From Bradyrhizobium sp. JYMT SZCCT0180 (GTDB taxonomy: Bacteria > Pseudomonadota > Alphaproteobacteria > Rhizobiales > Xanthobacteraceae): a stretch of DNA of 64,000 nt. The first letter of the stretch is position 1. Each line of letters begins with the position of its first letter. Of the stretch, positions 8,971 through 16,613 are shown piece after piece. The stretch spans positions 62,001 to 126,000 of the forward strand of contig NZ_JAFCLZ010000012.1 of the NCBI RefSeq assembly GCF_018130165.1. The letters run 5' to 3'. Below the pieces are notes generated by a model. It was not told where the DNA came from and did no database searches. It saw only the letters and a list, made by a program, of their open reading frames with translations. The translations under genes were made by a program, and so were the position numbers.

Positions 8971-9621
8971 TTATTTCCCGGCAGGACCGTATCCAGCGAT
9001 CCTGCCGAGAACGTTCTTGATCTCTGCTTTGGGCAGCAACCGCGGTGTGCCGATCTGAAGGCAGCCGTGATATTGCCGCGCCAGCGCTTCGACCTCCACC
9101 GCAAGCCACATTGCCTTTGACAGCGAAGGTCCGACGGCGATCATGCCGTGATGCTCCAGCAGGCAGGCCAGGCGGTCCTCGAGCGCTCGCACGGCGTGTT
9201 CCGACAGCTCCTGTGTGCCGAACGTCGCATAGGGCGCGCAGCGGATGGTGTCGCCGCCGGCGACTGCGATCATGTAATGGATCGGCGGGATTTCCAGACC
9301 CATGATCGCGAGGATCGTCGAATAGGGTGGATGCGCGTGCACCACCGCGTTGACCTCGGGCCGTGCCTTCAGAATGTCGAGGTGAAACCGCCACTCGCTC
9401 GACGGTCGCTGCGCCGCGTCGAACGAACCGTCCAGACCCATGAACACGATCTGCTCCGGCTGCATCGTTTCATAGGGCACGCTGGTCGGTGTGATCAGCA
9501 GGCCGGCGTCATGCCGCAGGCTGATATTCCCGGACGTGCCCTGATTAATGCCCAGCGCATTCATGCTGCGGCAGGCGTCGATGATTGACTGGCGCTTTTT
9601 CCGCTCGCTGGTGGCCGACAT
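8971..9621 (-). CDS. Class II aldolase (FucA/Ald2-like)
   Basis: Zinc-dependent class II aldolase/adducin-family enzyme of 216 residues. All FucA-type active-site residues can be placed: the phosphate-binding NQGTSGNIS loop, catalytic Glu76 in RPSSEWRFH, zinc ligands His95 and His97 in VVHAHPP, and His158 in LLEHHGM. The family includes L-fuculose-1-phosphate aldolase, the Ald2 aldolase that splits 5-methylthioribulose-1-phosphate or 5-deoxyribulose-1-phosphate to DHAP plus an aldehyde, and the dehydratase MtnB. It is divergent from mtnP-mtnA and no mtnC/mtnD is in view. I favour an Ald2-like role in the methylthioadenosine/5'-deoxyadenosine DHAP shunt; MtnB or sugar-aldolase activity is not excluded. 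Confidence 0.85.
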   Translation of the reverse strand: MSATSERKKRQSIIDACRSMNALGINQGTSGNISLRHDAGLLITPTSVPYETMQPEQIVFMGLDGSFDAAQRPSSEWRFHLDILKARPEVNAVVHAHPPYSTILAIMGLEIPPIHYMIAVAGGDTIRCAPYATFGTQELSEHAVRALEDRLACLLEHHGMIAVGPSLSKAMWLAVEVEALARQYHGCLQIGTPRLLPKAEIKNVLGRIAGYGPAGK

Positions 9622-9753
9622 CCACTTTCTCCTGATCGCTGCGGCGTGGCGCCGTCAAATCACAAGCCCTGTCAGAGGGCCTTTGCCGTAGGCGAACAAT
9701 GGTTGATTATTGCGTCGCAGTATAGTCGAACATCCAAGCGTGCTGGGAACAAG

Positions 9754-9771
9754 CCGGAGTGGTCGCTCCGG
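9754..9771 (+). promoter_or_regulatory. Leader hairpin before mtnP
   Basis: CCGGAG, a 6-nt loop and CTCCGG form a perfect hairpin about 20 bp upstream of the mtnP start and just before its ribosome site. No T-run follows. It could influence translation or mRNA stability. I cannot match it to a known SAM riboswitch class. Confidence 0.25.
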
Positions 9772-9790
9772 AAAACATCTGGGAGCAATC

Positions 9791-10666
9791 ATGACAAATG
9801 CCGTGCTTGGCATTATCGGCGGATCCGGCATTTACGATCTGCCGGGGTTGGAAAATGTCCGCGACGAGGCAATCGAAAGCCCCTGGGGTGAGGCATCTGC
9901 GCCCGTCAGGCATGGTGTCATCGCCGGGCTGCCGATCGTATTTCTGCCCCGTCATGGCAAAGGGCACGTTCTGTCGCCTTCGGACATCAACTACCGCGCC
10001 AATATCGACGTCCTGAAACGGGCAGGGGTTACCGACCTGATTTCGCTCTCGGCCTGTGGTTCGTTCCGGGAGGATCTGCCACCCGGCACATTCGTGCTCG
10101 TCGATCAGTTCGTGGACCGCACCCACAAGCGCGAAAGTTCATTCTTCGGCAGAGGCTGCGTTGCCCATGTCTCGATGGCGCATCCGGTGTCACCGCGCCT
10201 ATTGGTGCATTTGGCGGAGGCGGCCAAGGCCGAGGACATCGCGGCCGTGCAAGGCGGCACCTATGTCTGTATGGAGGGCCCTCAGTTCTCCAGCCTTGCC
10301 GAGAGCCTGACCTACAAGACGCAGGGCTATTCGGTGATCGGGATGACCAACATGCCGGAAGCCAAGCTCGCCCGTGAGGCCGAGATCTGTTACGCCAGCG
10401 TGGCGATGGTTACCGATTTCGATTGCTGGCATCCCCAGCACGACGCCGTGACGGTTCAGGATATCATTCGCGTGCTGAACTCGAATGCCGAAAAAGCCAA
10501 GGGCCTGGTTGCGCGCCTTGCCAGGGACTTTCCGCGCGAGCATGAGCCGTGTCCGATCGGTTCGGACCGGGCCCTCGATACCGCCCTGATCACGGCGCCG
10601 GAAGCGCGAGATCCCGAATTGCTCAGCAAGCTCGACGCGGTGGCCGGCAGGGTGCTGCGCTCATGA
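9791..10666 (+). CDS. mtnP: S-methyl-5'-thioadenosine phosphorylase
   Basis: Purine nucleoside phosphorylase family-2 enzyme (291 residues) that cleaves methylthioadenosine (and probably 5'-deoxyadenosine) with phosphate to adenine and the 5-substituted ribose-1-phosphate. Signature elements are the phosphate loop GIIGGSGIYDLPGL, RHGKGH, the substrate motif CMEGPQFSS, the NMPEAKLAREAEICY helix and VTDFDCWH. ATG 9791 is preceded by GGGAG at ideal distance; the open frame runs upstream to 9710 with no family similarity. Its stop overlaps the mtnA start (ATGA), so the products are translationally coupled. This is the first step of the salvage route whose second step is MtnA and whose third may be the divergent aldolase. 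Confidence 0.95.
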   Translation: MTNAVLGIIGGSGIYDLPGLENVRDEAIESPWGEASAPVRHGVIAGLPIVFLPRHGKGHVLSPSDINYRANIDVLKRAGVTDLISLSACGSFREDLPPGTFVLVDQFVDRTHKRESSFFGRGCVAHVSMAHPVSPRLLVHLAEAAKAEDIAAVQGGTYVCMEGPQFSSLAESLTYKTQGYSVIGMTNMPEAKLAREAEICYASVAMVTDFDCWHPQHDAVTVQDIIRVLNSNAEKAKGLVARLARDFPREHEPCPIGSDRALDTALITAPEARDPELLSKLDAVAGRVLRS

Positions 10667-11757
10667 AAGTCGATGGCCAGCATTTTCGCAGCATCTGGCT
10701 CGAGCCCGATGGATGGTCGGTTAAGGCGATCGACCAGCGGCGACTGCCTCATGAATTCGTCATCGCGCGGATGACGAGTGCGGCGGACGCCGGCGAAGCC
10801 ATCCGTTCCATGCTGGTGCGCGGCGCGCCGCTGATCGGCGCAACCGCCGCTTATGGCATGGCGCTGGCTATGCGCGCCGATGCCTCCGATGCCGCGCTTG
10901 ACCTTGCCTACAAGATGCTGATCGCGACCCGGCCGACGGCGATCAACCTGAAATGGGCGCTCGATGAAATGCACGGGATGCTGCGGCCCTTGCCGCCGTC
11001 AGGACGTGTTGCGGCGGCCTACAAGCGTGCCAATGAAATCGCGGAGGAGGACGTCGCGATCAATCAGGGCATAGGACAGCATGGTCTGGCGCTGATCGAA
11101 GCGATTGCCGCGACCAAGCCGGGAGAGACGATCAACATTCTGACGCACTGCAACGCTGGATGGCTGGCGACGGTCGATTTCGGTACCGCGACCGCGCCGA
11201 TCTACCTCGCGCATGATCGTGGCCTGAAAGTCCATGTTTGGGTCGACGAAACCCGGCCCCGCAATCAAGGCGCTTCCCTCACGGCGTGGGAACTTGGGCA
11301 CCATGGTGTCCCGCATACGGTGATTGCCGACAACACCGGTGGCCACCTGATGCAACACCGGATGGTCGATCTGGCCATCGTCGGAACCGACCGGGTGGCC
11401 GCCAATGGCGATGTCTGCAACAAGATCGGAACCTACTTGAAGGCGCTCGCCGCGCACGACAACGGCGTGCCGTTTTATGTTGCGCTGCCGTCGCCGACCA
11501 TCGACTTTAGTATCGACGACGGAATAAAGCAGATTCCGATCGAACAGCGCGCTTCCGACGAGGTCGCGACCATGACCGGCCGCACCACCGATGGGCGGAT
11601 CGAAACGGTGCGGGTGGTGCCTGCGGGATCGCCGGTCGCCAATTATGCCTTCGACGTCACGCCGGCACGGCTGGTAACTGGATTGATCACCGAGCGTGGT
11701 GTGCTGAGAGCTGAACGTGCTGCACTTGCGAGCACGTTTCCTGACCGGTTCCGATAG
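10663..11757 (+). CDS. mtnA: S-methyl-5-thioribose-1-phosphate isomerase
   Basis: Isomerase of the eIF-2B alpha-like family (364 residues) that converts 5-methylthioribose-1-phosphate to 5-methylthioribulose-1-phosphate, and can act on 5-deoxyribose-1-phosphate. It has the RGAPLIGATAAYGMA motif, the catalytic Cys163 in THCNAGWLAT and Asp243 in GTDRVAANGD. The start ATG overlaps the mtnP stop by 4 bp. The next gene is tctB, 122 bp downstream on the same strand, so salvage and transport may be co-expressed. Assignment is secure by motifs and context. Confidence 0.95.
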   Translation: MKVDGQHFRSIWLEPDGWSVKAIDQRRLPHEFVIARMTSAADAGEAIRSMLVRGAPLIGATAAYGMALAMRADASDAALDLAYKMLIATRPTAINLKWALDEMHGMLRPLPPSGRVAAAYKRANEIAEEDVAINQGIGQHGLALIEAIAATKPGETINILTHCNAGWLATVDFGTATAPIYLAHDRGLKVHVWVDETRPRNQGASLTAWELGHHGVPHTVIADNTGGHLMQHRMVDLAIVGTDRVAANGDVCNKIGTYLKALAAHDNGVPFYVALPSPTIDFSIDDGIKQIPIEQRASDEVATMTGRTTDGRIETVRVVPAGSPVANYAFDVTPARLVTGLITERGVLRAERAALASTFPDRFR

Positions 11758-11879
11758 CGTTGCCGGTTCGCGTTGAGGAAACGCATCAAGCCAGAGCATT
11801 CGCTGAAGTTACATTGACGCGGGCAACGCCAGCACTGTATCCCGTATGCCACGTCAGTTAGCCGGGATAGATCTCATCC

Positions 11880-12422
11880 ATGTCCAATACCGACATCGAA
11901 ATCGTCGTTGACGATCCGACCGCGCCGGAGGTCAATTCACCCGTCGTGACGAGCGTCCGCATCGTCGACGTCGTGGTGTCATTGCTCCTTCTGGCGCTGG
12001 CGCTGACGCTCGGATGGGACAATTGGCGCACCGGCGCCGCCTGGGACTCCACCGGCCCGCAGGCCGGTTATTTTCCGTTCTATCTGTCGGTGATCCTCGG
12101 TGGCGCCAGCCTCTATGGTCTCGTCACCGCTTTCCTGTCGCGCAAGGAAGCCGCCGAGACTTTCGTCACGCGGGCCCAGCTTCGCCGCGTCTTGGCCGTG
12201 TTCGTGCCGACGCTGCTGTTCTGTCTGGCCATGCAATTTCTCGGACTCTATGTCGCGAGCTTCCTGCTGATCTCGACCTTCATGCGCGTGGTCGGCAAGA
12301 TCGCCTTGTGGAAATCGCTGCTGACCGCCTTCGTGTTCACCGCTGTGATGTTCGTGACCTTCGACATCGCGTTTGACGTCATCATGCCAAAGGGCCCGCT
12401 CGAAGCGGCGCTCGGCCGCTAG
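11880..12422 (+). CDS. tctB: Tripartite tricarboxylate transporter small membrane subunit
   Basis: TctB-type protein (180 residues) with about four predicted membrane helices (near residues 28-45, 64-84, 103-127 and 142-165) and a hydrophilic N-terminus. TctB supports the large permease TctA in secondary uptake of carboxylates delivered by TctC-type receptors. It lies 18 bp upstream of tctA. Its receptor is most likely the tctC at 7967, separated from it by the mtnP-mtnA pair and the opposite-strand aldolase. A GGGAT sequence upstream (11863-11867) is the only visible ribosome-site candidate. Confidence 0.88.
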   Translation: MSNTDIEIVVDDPTAPEVNSPVVTSVRIVDVVVSLLLLALALTLGWDNWRTGAAWDSTGPQAGYFPFYLSVILGGASLYGLVTAFLSRKEAAETFVTRAQLRRVLAVFVPTLLFCLAMQFLGLYVASFLLISTFMRVVGKIALWKSLLTAFVFTAVMFVTFDIAFDVIMPKGPLEAALGR

Positions 12423-12440
12423 TAGATCGCAGGTAGTTCG

Positions 12441-13958
12441 ATGGAAGCCTTCGGTCTACTCATGCACGGCTTTGCCGTCCTGCTGACATGGAAGACGCTC
12501 GTCCTGATGATGGTCGGGCTGGTGCTCGGCGTTTTCGTCGGCGTGCTGCCGGGACTTGGCGGGCCGAACGGCGTGGCGATCCTGCTGCCGTTGACCTTCA
12601 CGATGGATCCGACCTCGGCCATCGTCATGCTGTCCTGCATTTATTGGGGTGCGCTGTTCGGCGGCGCCATCACGTCCATCCTGTTCAACATTCCCGGCGA
12701 GGCGTGGTCGGTCGCGACCACCTTCGACGGTTATCCAATGGCGCAGCAGGGCAGGGCTGCGGAAGCGCTCACTGCGGCGTTTACATCCTCCTTCATCGGT
12801 TCGCTGGTGGCGGTGCTGTTGATCACGTTTCTGGCGCCGATGATCTCGTCCTTTGCGCTGAAGTTCGGCCCGCCTGAATTCTTTGCGGTCTATCTTCTCA
12901 CCTTCTGCTCCTTTGTGGGGCTTGGCCGCGAGGCCAAGCACAAGACGGTCATTTCGATGTCGCTCGGTCTGCTGCTCGCCGGCGTTGGAATGGACACGGT
13001 GTCCGGCCAGTTGCGGATGACCTTTGGTTCGACCGACCTCTTGCGCGGCATTAATTTTCTGGTCGCGGTGATCGGCCTGTTCGGCATCAGCGAGATCCTG
13101 CTGACGATGGAAGAGCGCCTCGCGTTGCGCGGACACGCCGCCGGGATCAGTCTGCGCGTCGTGTTGTCGGTCTGGAGAGACCTGCCGAAATATTGGGTGA
13201 CGCTGTTTCGTTCGTCGTTCATCGGCTGCTGGCTCGGCATTACGCCGGGTGGCGCGATTGCGGCCTCGTTCATGGGCTACAATCTCGCCAAGCGTTTTTC
13301 CAAGGACCCGGACGGTTTCGGCAAGGGCCGCATCGAAGGAGTGTTCGCGCCGGAAACGGCGGCGCATGCCTCGGGCACCGCAGCGCTGCTGCCGATGCTG
13401 GCGCTCGGAATTCCCGGCTCCGGCACTGCGGCAATCCTGCTCGGCGGCTTGATGGTGTGGGGCCTCAACCCCGGGCCTTTATTGTTCGTCGAACACAAGG
13501 ACTTCGTCTGGGGCCTGATTGCATCGATGTATCTCGGCAACGTGGTCGGTCTTGTGCTGGTGCTGACGACAGTGCCGATCTTTGCCTCGATCCTGCGGGT
13601 GCCGTTCGCAGCGGTCGCGCCGATGATCGTGGTGTCCTGCGCGATCGGTGCCTATGCCATTCAGAATGCAATGTTCGACATCTGGCTGATGCTTGGCTTC
13701 GGCGTCGTCGGCTACGTGTTCAAGAAGATCGGAATTCCGCTCGCACCGTTCACGTTGGCGCTGGTGCTCGGCAACCGCGCCGAGGATGCGTTCCGCCTGT
13801 CGATGATCGGATCCGGCGGCGACATGAAAGTGTTCTGGTCGAACGGCCTGGTTGGCTCGATTACAACACTGGCAATCGTTCTCCTGTTCTGGCCCATCCT
13901 CGACAAGGCATTTGGGAGCGTCAGCCGGCTGATGAAAACGGCAAAAAGCCCCGCTTAG
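12441..13958 (+). CDS. tctA: Tripartite tricarboxylate transporter large permease
   Basis: TctA-family permease, 505 residues, about eleven or twelve membrane helices. Family marks include GVFVGVLPGLGGPNGVAILLP near the N-terminus, IYWGALFGGAITSILFNIPG, and the second glycine-rich loop GTAALLPMLALGIPGSGTAA. It transports a carboxylate in symport with a cation. It forms an operon with tctB 18 bp upstream. The substrate cannot be deduced from the permease; the shared neighbourhood with mtnP-mtnA is the only clue. The sequence is full length and intact. Confidence 0.93.
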   Translation: MEAFGLLMHGFAVLLTWKTLVLMMVGLVLGVFVGVLPGLGGPNGVAILLPLTFTMDPTSAIVMLSCIYWGALFGGAITSILFNIPGEAWSVATTFDGYPMAQQGRAAEALTAAFTSSFIGSLVAVLLITFLAPMISSFALKFGPPEFFAVYLLTFCSFVGLGREAKHKTVISMSLGLLLAGVGMDTVSGQLRMTFGSTDLLRGINFLVAVIGLFGISEILLTMEERLALRGHAAGISLRVVLSVWRDLPKYWVTLFRSSFIGCWLGITPGGAIAASFMGYNLAKRFSKDPDGFGKGRIEGVFAPETAAHASGTAALLPMLALGIPGSGTAAILLGGLMVWGLNPGPLLFVEHKDFVWGLIASMYLGNVVGLVLVLTTVPIFASILRVPFAAVAPMIVVSCAIGAYAIQNAMFDIWLMLGFGVVGYVFKKIGIPLAPFTLALVLGNRAEDAFRLSMIGSGGDMKVFWSNGLVGSITTLAIVLLFWPILDKAFGSVSRLMKTAKSPA

Positions 13959-14115
13959 TCATGCGTTTGGGGCGGATTTGGCATTTGTTCACCGTGGCTG
14001 CGCCAACTCCTCAATGGAACTCGATTATGTCCTCTTGTTGCTGAAGGGTAACAGGCTACGGGCGCATCTCGCTGTATGGTGGTTCCAAGTTCAATTTCAG
14101 ATTTTGGGAATCCCG

Positions 14116-14937
14116 ATGAATCGCATTCTGATTGCAGGCGCCGCGATTGTTTCGCTGCTCACGACAAGCGCTTTCGCTGCCGACCTGGCCCCGCGGCCGT
14201 ATACCAAGGCTCCCGTGATCGTCGATCCCGGCTACAACTGGACTGGGTTCTATGTCGGTCTCAACGGCGGCTATAGCTGGGGCAGGGCGCGTAACACGTT
14301 CGAACCGGGTGCACCGCTTGGGATCACCACGTTTGGGCAGAATGTCGATGGCGGTCTCGGCGGCGCGCAGATCGGTTATAATTGGCAGCTGGATCGCACC
14401 TGGGTGGTCGGACTTGAAGCTGACATCCAGGGCACGGGGGAACGCGGAGGATCGCGTGATCAACTCGGAGCGATCAGAGTCGGCAACATAGGTGCGACCT
14501 TGTTCGCCGACACCACCACGAGCTTGCCCTGGTTTGCAACCTTCAGGGCCCGTGGCGGCGTCCTCGTTGACCCGAGTCTGTTGCTGTACGCGACAGGCGG
14601 TCTGGCGGTTGGTGAGGTCAAGGTGGCGACGACGCCTACCGGGATCTTCCAGCTGTTCGACGGCAACAGCAACGTCACCATCGGCGCACCGTTCACGGTC
14701 ATTGGGACCACGGTGTCCGGGAGTGAGACGCGTGTGGGTTGGACAGTTGGAGCCGGCCTTGAGAAGAAATTCGCCAGGAACTGGTCGGCGAAGCTCGAAT
14801 ATCTCTATATGGACTTCGGCTCGAAGACCTACTTCGGCGGAACGGCCAATCAGACCACCGTCAGGTTCCATGACCATGTTGCCCGCGCCGGCATCAACTA
14901 CCAGTTCACCGCGGGTCCGGTCGTCGCCAAGTACTGA
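14116..14937 (+). CDS. Outer membrane beta-barrel protein (Omp25/Omp31 type)
   Basis: Small rhizobial outer-membrane beta-barrel of the Omp25/Omp31-like kind, 273 residues. It has a signal peptide (ILIAGAAIVSLLTTSAFA), then the typical short linker with Pro residues (DLAPRPYTKAPVI) and the opening strand NWTGFYVGLNGGYSWG. It ends in alternating beta-strands (RAGINYQFTAGPVVAKY) and the last strand closes near the C-terminus. ATG 14116 starts the signal peptide; the open frame runs upstream to 13978. It is followed by a strong stem-loop with a T-run, so transcription ends here. Such proteins are abundant structural porin-like barrels; no specific substrate is implied. Confidence 0.88.
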   Translation: MNRILIAGAAIVSLLTTSAFAADLAPRPYTKAPVIVDPGYNWTGFYVGLNGGYSWGRARNTFEPGAPLGITTFGQNVDGGLGGAQIGYNWQLDRTWVVGLEADIQGTGERGGSRDQLGAIRVGNIGATLFADTTTSLPWFATFRARGGVLVDPSLLLYATGGLAVGEVKVATTPTGIFQLFDGNSNVTIGAPFTVIGTTVSGSETRVGWTVGAGLEKKFARNWSAKLEYLYMDFGSKTYFGGTANQTTVRFHDHVARAGINYQFTAGPVVAKY

Positions 14938-14956
14938 GCGACAGAACGACAGGAAT

Positions 14957-14987
14957 AAAAAAAAGCCCCGGTTTTCCGGGGCTTTTT
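14957..14987. terminator. Bidirectional rho-independent terminator
   Basis: A-rich run, then GCCCCGG, a TTTT loop and CCGGGGC followed by TTTTT. The perfect 7-bp G/C stem is flanked by A and T runs, so it can stop transcription from the beta-barrel gene (plus) and from the CoA-transferase gene (minus), which converge on it. Confidence 0.9.
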
Positions 14988-15019
14988 CGTGTCGTGAGTT
15001 CCAGCCCTTCTGATGCCGC

Positions 15020-16213
15020 TCAGACCACCTTGCGTTGCCTGAGATCGGCGATCTCTTCCTTGCCGAAACCGAATTCGGCAAGCACCTCTTCGGTCTGTTC
15101 ACCGAACTCCGGCGGACGTGCCGCCATGCTGCTTGGCGTCCGCGACAAAGTTATCGGCTGGCCGACCAGTTGGATGTGCCTGTTTTCGTCGTTGGGCACG
15201 TGCTGCGCGATGCCGAGATGCTTGACCTGGTCGTCATCGAACATCTGATCAATCGAGTAGATTGGGCCACAGGGCACGCCGGCGGCGTTGAGCTCGCTGA
15301 CCCAGGTCTCGGTGGATTTCTTCTCGGTGAGCTTCCCAATGGCGGCGTTGAGCGCGTCGCGGTTCTTCGAGCGGGCGGGAGAGGTGGCGTAATCGGGATT
15401 GGTGAGGAGTTCAGGCGCGCCGATCGCTTGCGCGCAGCGCTCCCAGATCCGCCCGCCGGTGGTGGCAATATTGATATAGCCGTCGGACGTCTTGAAGACG
15501 CCGGTCGGAATGCTCGTCGGATGGTTGTTGCCGGCCTGTTTGGCCACGTCCTTTTCCATCAGCCAGCGTGCGGCCTGGAAATCCAGCATGAAGATCTGGG
15601 CCTGCAGCAGCGAGGTCTGCACCCACTGGCCTTCGCCGGAAACATCGCGTTCGAGCAGCGCGGTGAGGATGCCAAGCGCACAGAATAGCCCGGCCGTGAG
15701 GTCGGCCACGGGAATGCCGACCCGCATCGGACCCTCGCCGGGGGCGCCGGTAACCGACATCAGCCCGCCCATGCCCTGGGCGATCTGATCGAAGCCCGGC
15801 CGCTTGTGATAGGGGCCATCCTGCCCGAACCCGGAGATGCTGCCATAGACGATCCGAGGGTTGATCTTGCGCAGGCTATCGTAATCGATGCCGAGCTTGG
15901 CTTTGACATCGGGCCGGAAGTTCTCGACCACGACGTCCGCCTGCTCGGCAAGGCGCTTGAACACCTCGAGGCCCTTCGGATCCTTCAGGTTGAGCGTCAT
16001 CGCCCGTTTGTTGCGGTGCAAATTCTGGAAGTCCGAGCCCTGGCGCGGGCCACCGGGCTGTTCGCCGGCCGCGTCCTCCAGCAGCGCGTCGATCTTGATG
16101 ACATTGGCGCCCCAGTCGGCGAGCTGCCGCACGCAGGTCGGCCCCGAACGGACGCGGGTCAGGTCGAGGACGGTGAAACGGGAAAGGGCCTGCGAAGCGC
16201 GCGGGGAGGGCAT
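15020..16213 (-). CDS. CaiB/BaiF-family (class III) CoA-transferase
   Basis: Class III CoA-transferase, 397 residues, moving CoA between carboxylic acids. Family motifs are visible: the N-terminal VLDLTRVRSGPTCVRQLADWG, HRNKRAMTLNLKDP, VVVENFRP, and the catalytic aspartate Asp171 in VGIPVADLTAG. ATG 16213 is chosen with GGAG upstream; a TTG directly before it would add one residue. It stands alone, convergent with the beta-barrel gene. The donor and acceptor acids are unknown; homologues use oxalate/formate, carnitine, succinate/mesaconate and others. Confidence 0.9.
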   Translation of the reverse strand: MPSPRASQALSRFTVLDLTRVRSGPTCVRQLADWGANVIKIDALLEDAAGEQPGGPRQGSDFQNLHRNKRAMTLNLKDPKGLEVFKRLAEQADVVVENFRPDVKAKLGIDYDSLRKINPRIVYGSISGFGQDGPYHKRPGFDQIAQGMGGLMSVTGAPGEGPMRVGIPVADLTAGLFCALGILTALLERDVSGEGQWVQTSLLQAQIFMLDFQAARWLMEKDVAKQAGNNHPTSIPTGVFKTSDGYINIATTGGRIWERCAQAIGAPELLTNPDYATSPARSKNRDALNAAIGKLTEKKSTETWVSELNAAGVPCGPIYSIDQMFDDDQVKHLGIAQHVPNDENRHIQLVGQPITLSRTPSSMAARPPEFGEQTEEVLAEFGFGKEEIADLRQRKVV

Positions 16214-16613
16214 CAAGGAGTCTCCAGCCTAGAATTGGTCGAGGTCAAATTATCGGCGAAATGCATGGGCTTGTCATGCGATCATCGCGGATAGCGTCCG
16301 CGCCGGGATGCATAGCATGTCGCTGCTAGTACACGCGGACCTCGAGCCCGACGCAGCGCATTCACGCCAGTCTTCGGCGCGCCATCAGCGCGTTCACGCG
16401 CGTCTTCGACGCGCTATGGGGCGGCGTGCTGCACGGTGCAGACACAAAATCGCGAAAACAACCCCATGCAAAGTAAGCCGGGCCCGACTCGCCGCACTCG
16501 TGCTGCATTGCGCCCGCGGTACGAGAAGGAGAAATGACCTTTCTGAAGCAAACGATCCGAATCCGGCGGAAGGATTGTTGCAGCCAGTAGAGAGATCGTA
16601 AACGCCCTTCGCG
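16214..16613. other. Gene-free 400-bp interval with an imperfect 32-bp tandem repeat
   Basis: No coding frame with recognisable product. Two imperfect copies of a 31-nt unit lie at 16355-16385 and 16387-16417, each containing TTCACG and GTCTTCG. The second copy is bounded by inverted arms AGCGCGT (16387-16393) and ACGCGCT (16409-16415). The interval contains the promoter of the CoA-transferase gene (upstream of 16213) and the 3' side of the PaaK-like gene. Confidence 0.5.

Noticed and set aside
7856..9394. 512-codon open frame on the minus strand opposite tctC
   Set aside because: Overlaps tctC and the aldolase in a shadow frame; no domain or ribosome site.
12456..13367. 303-codon frame antisense to tctA
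   Set aside because: Low-complexity basic/acidic translation, antisense to a clear permease.
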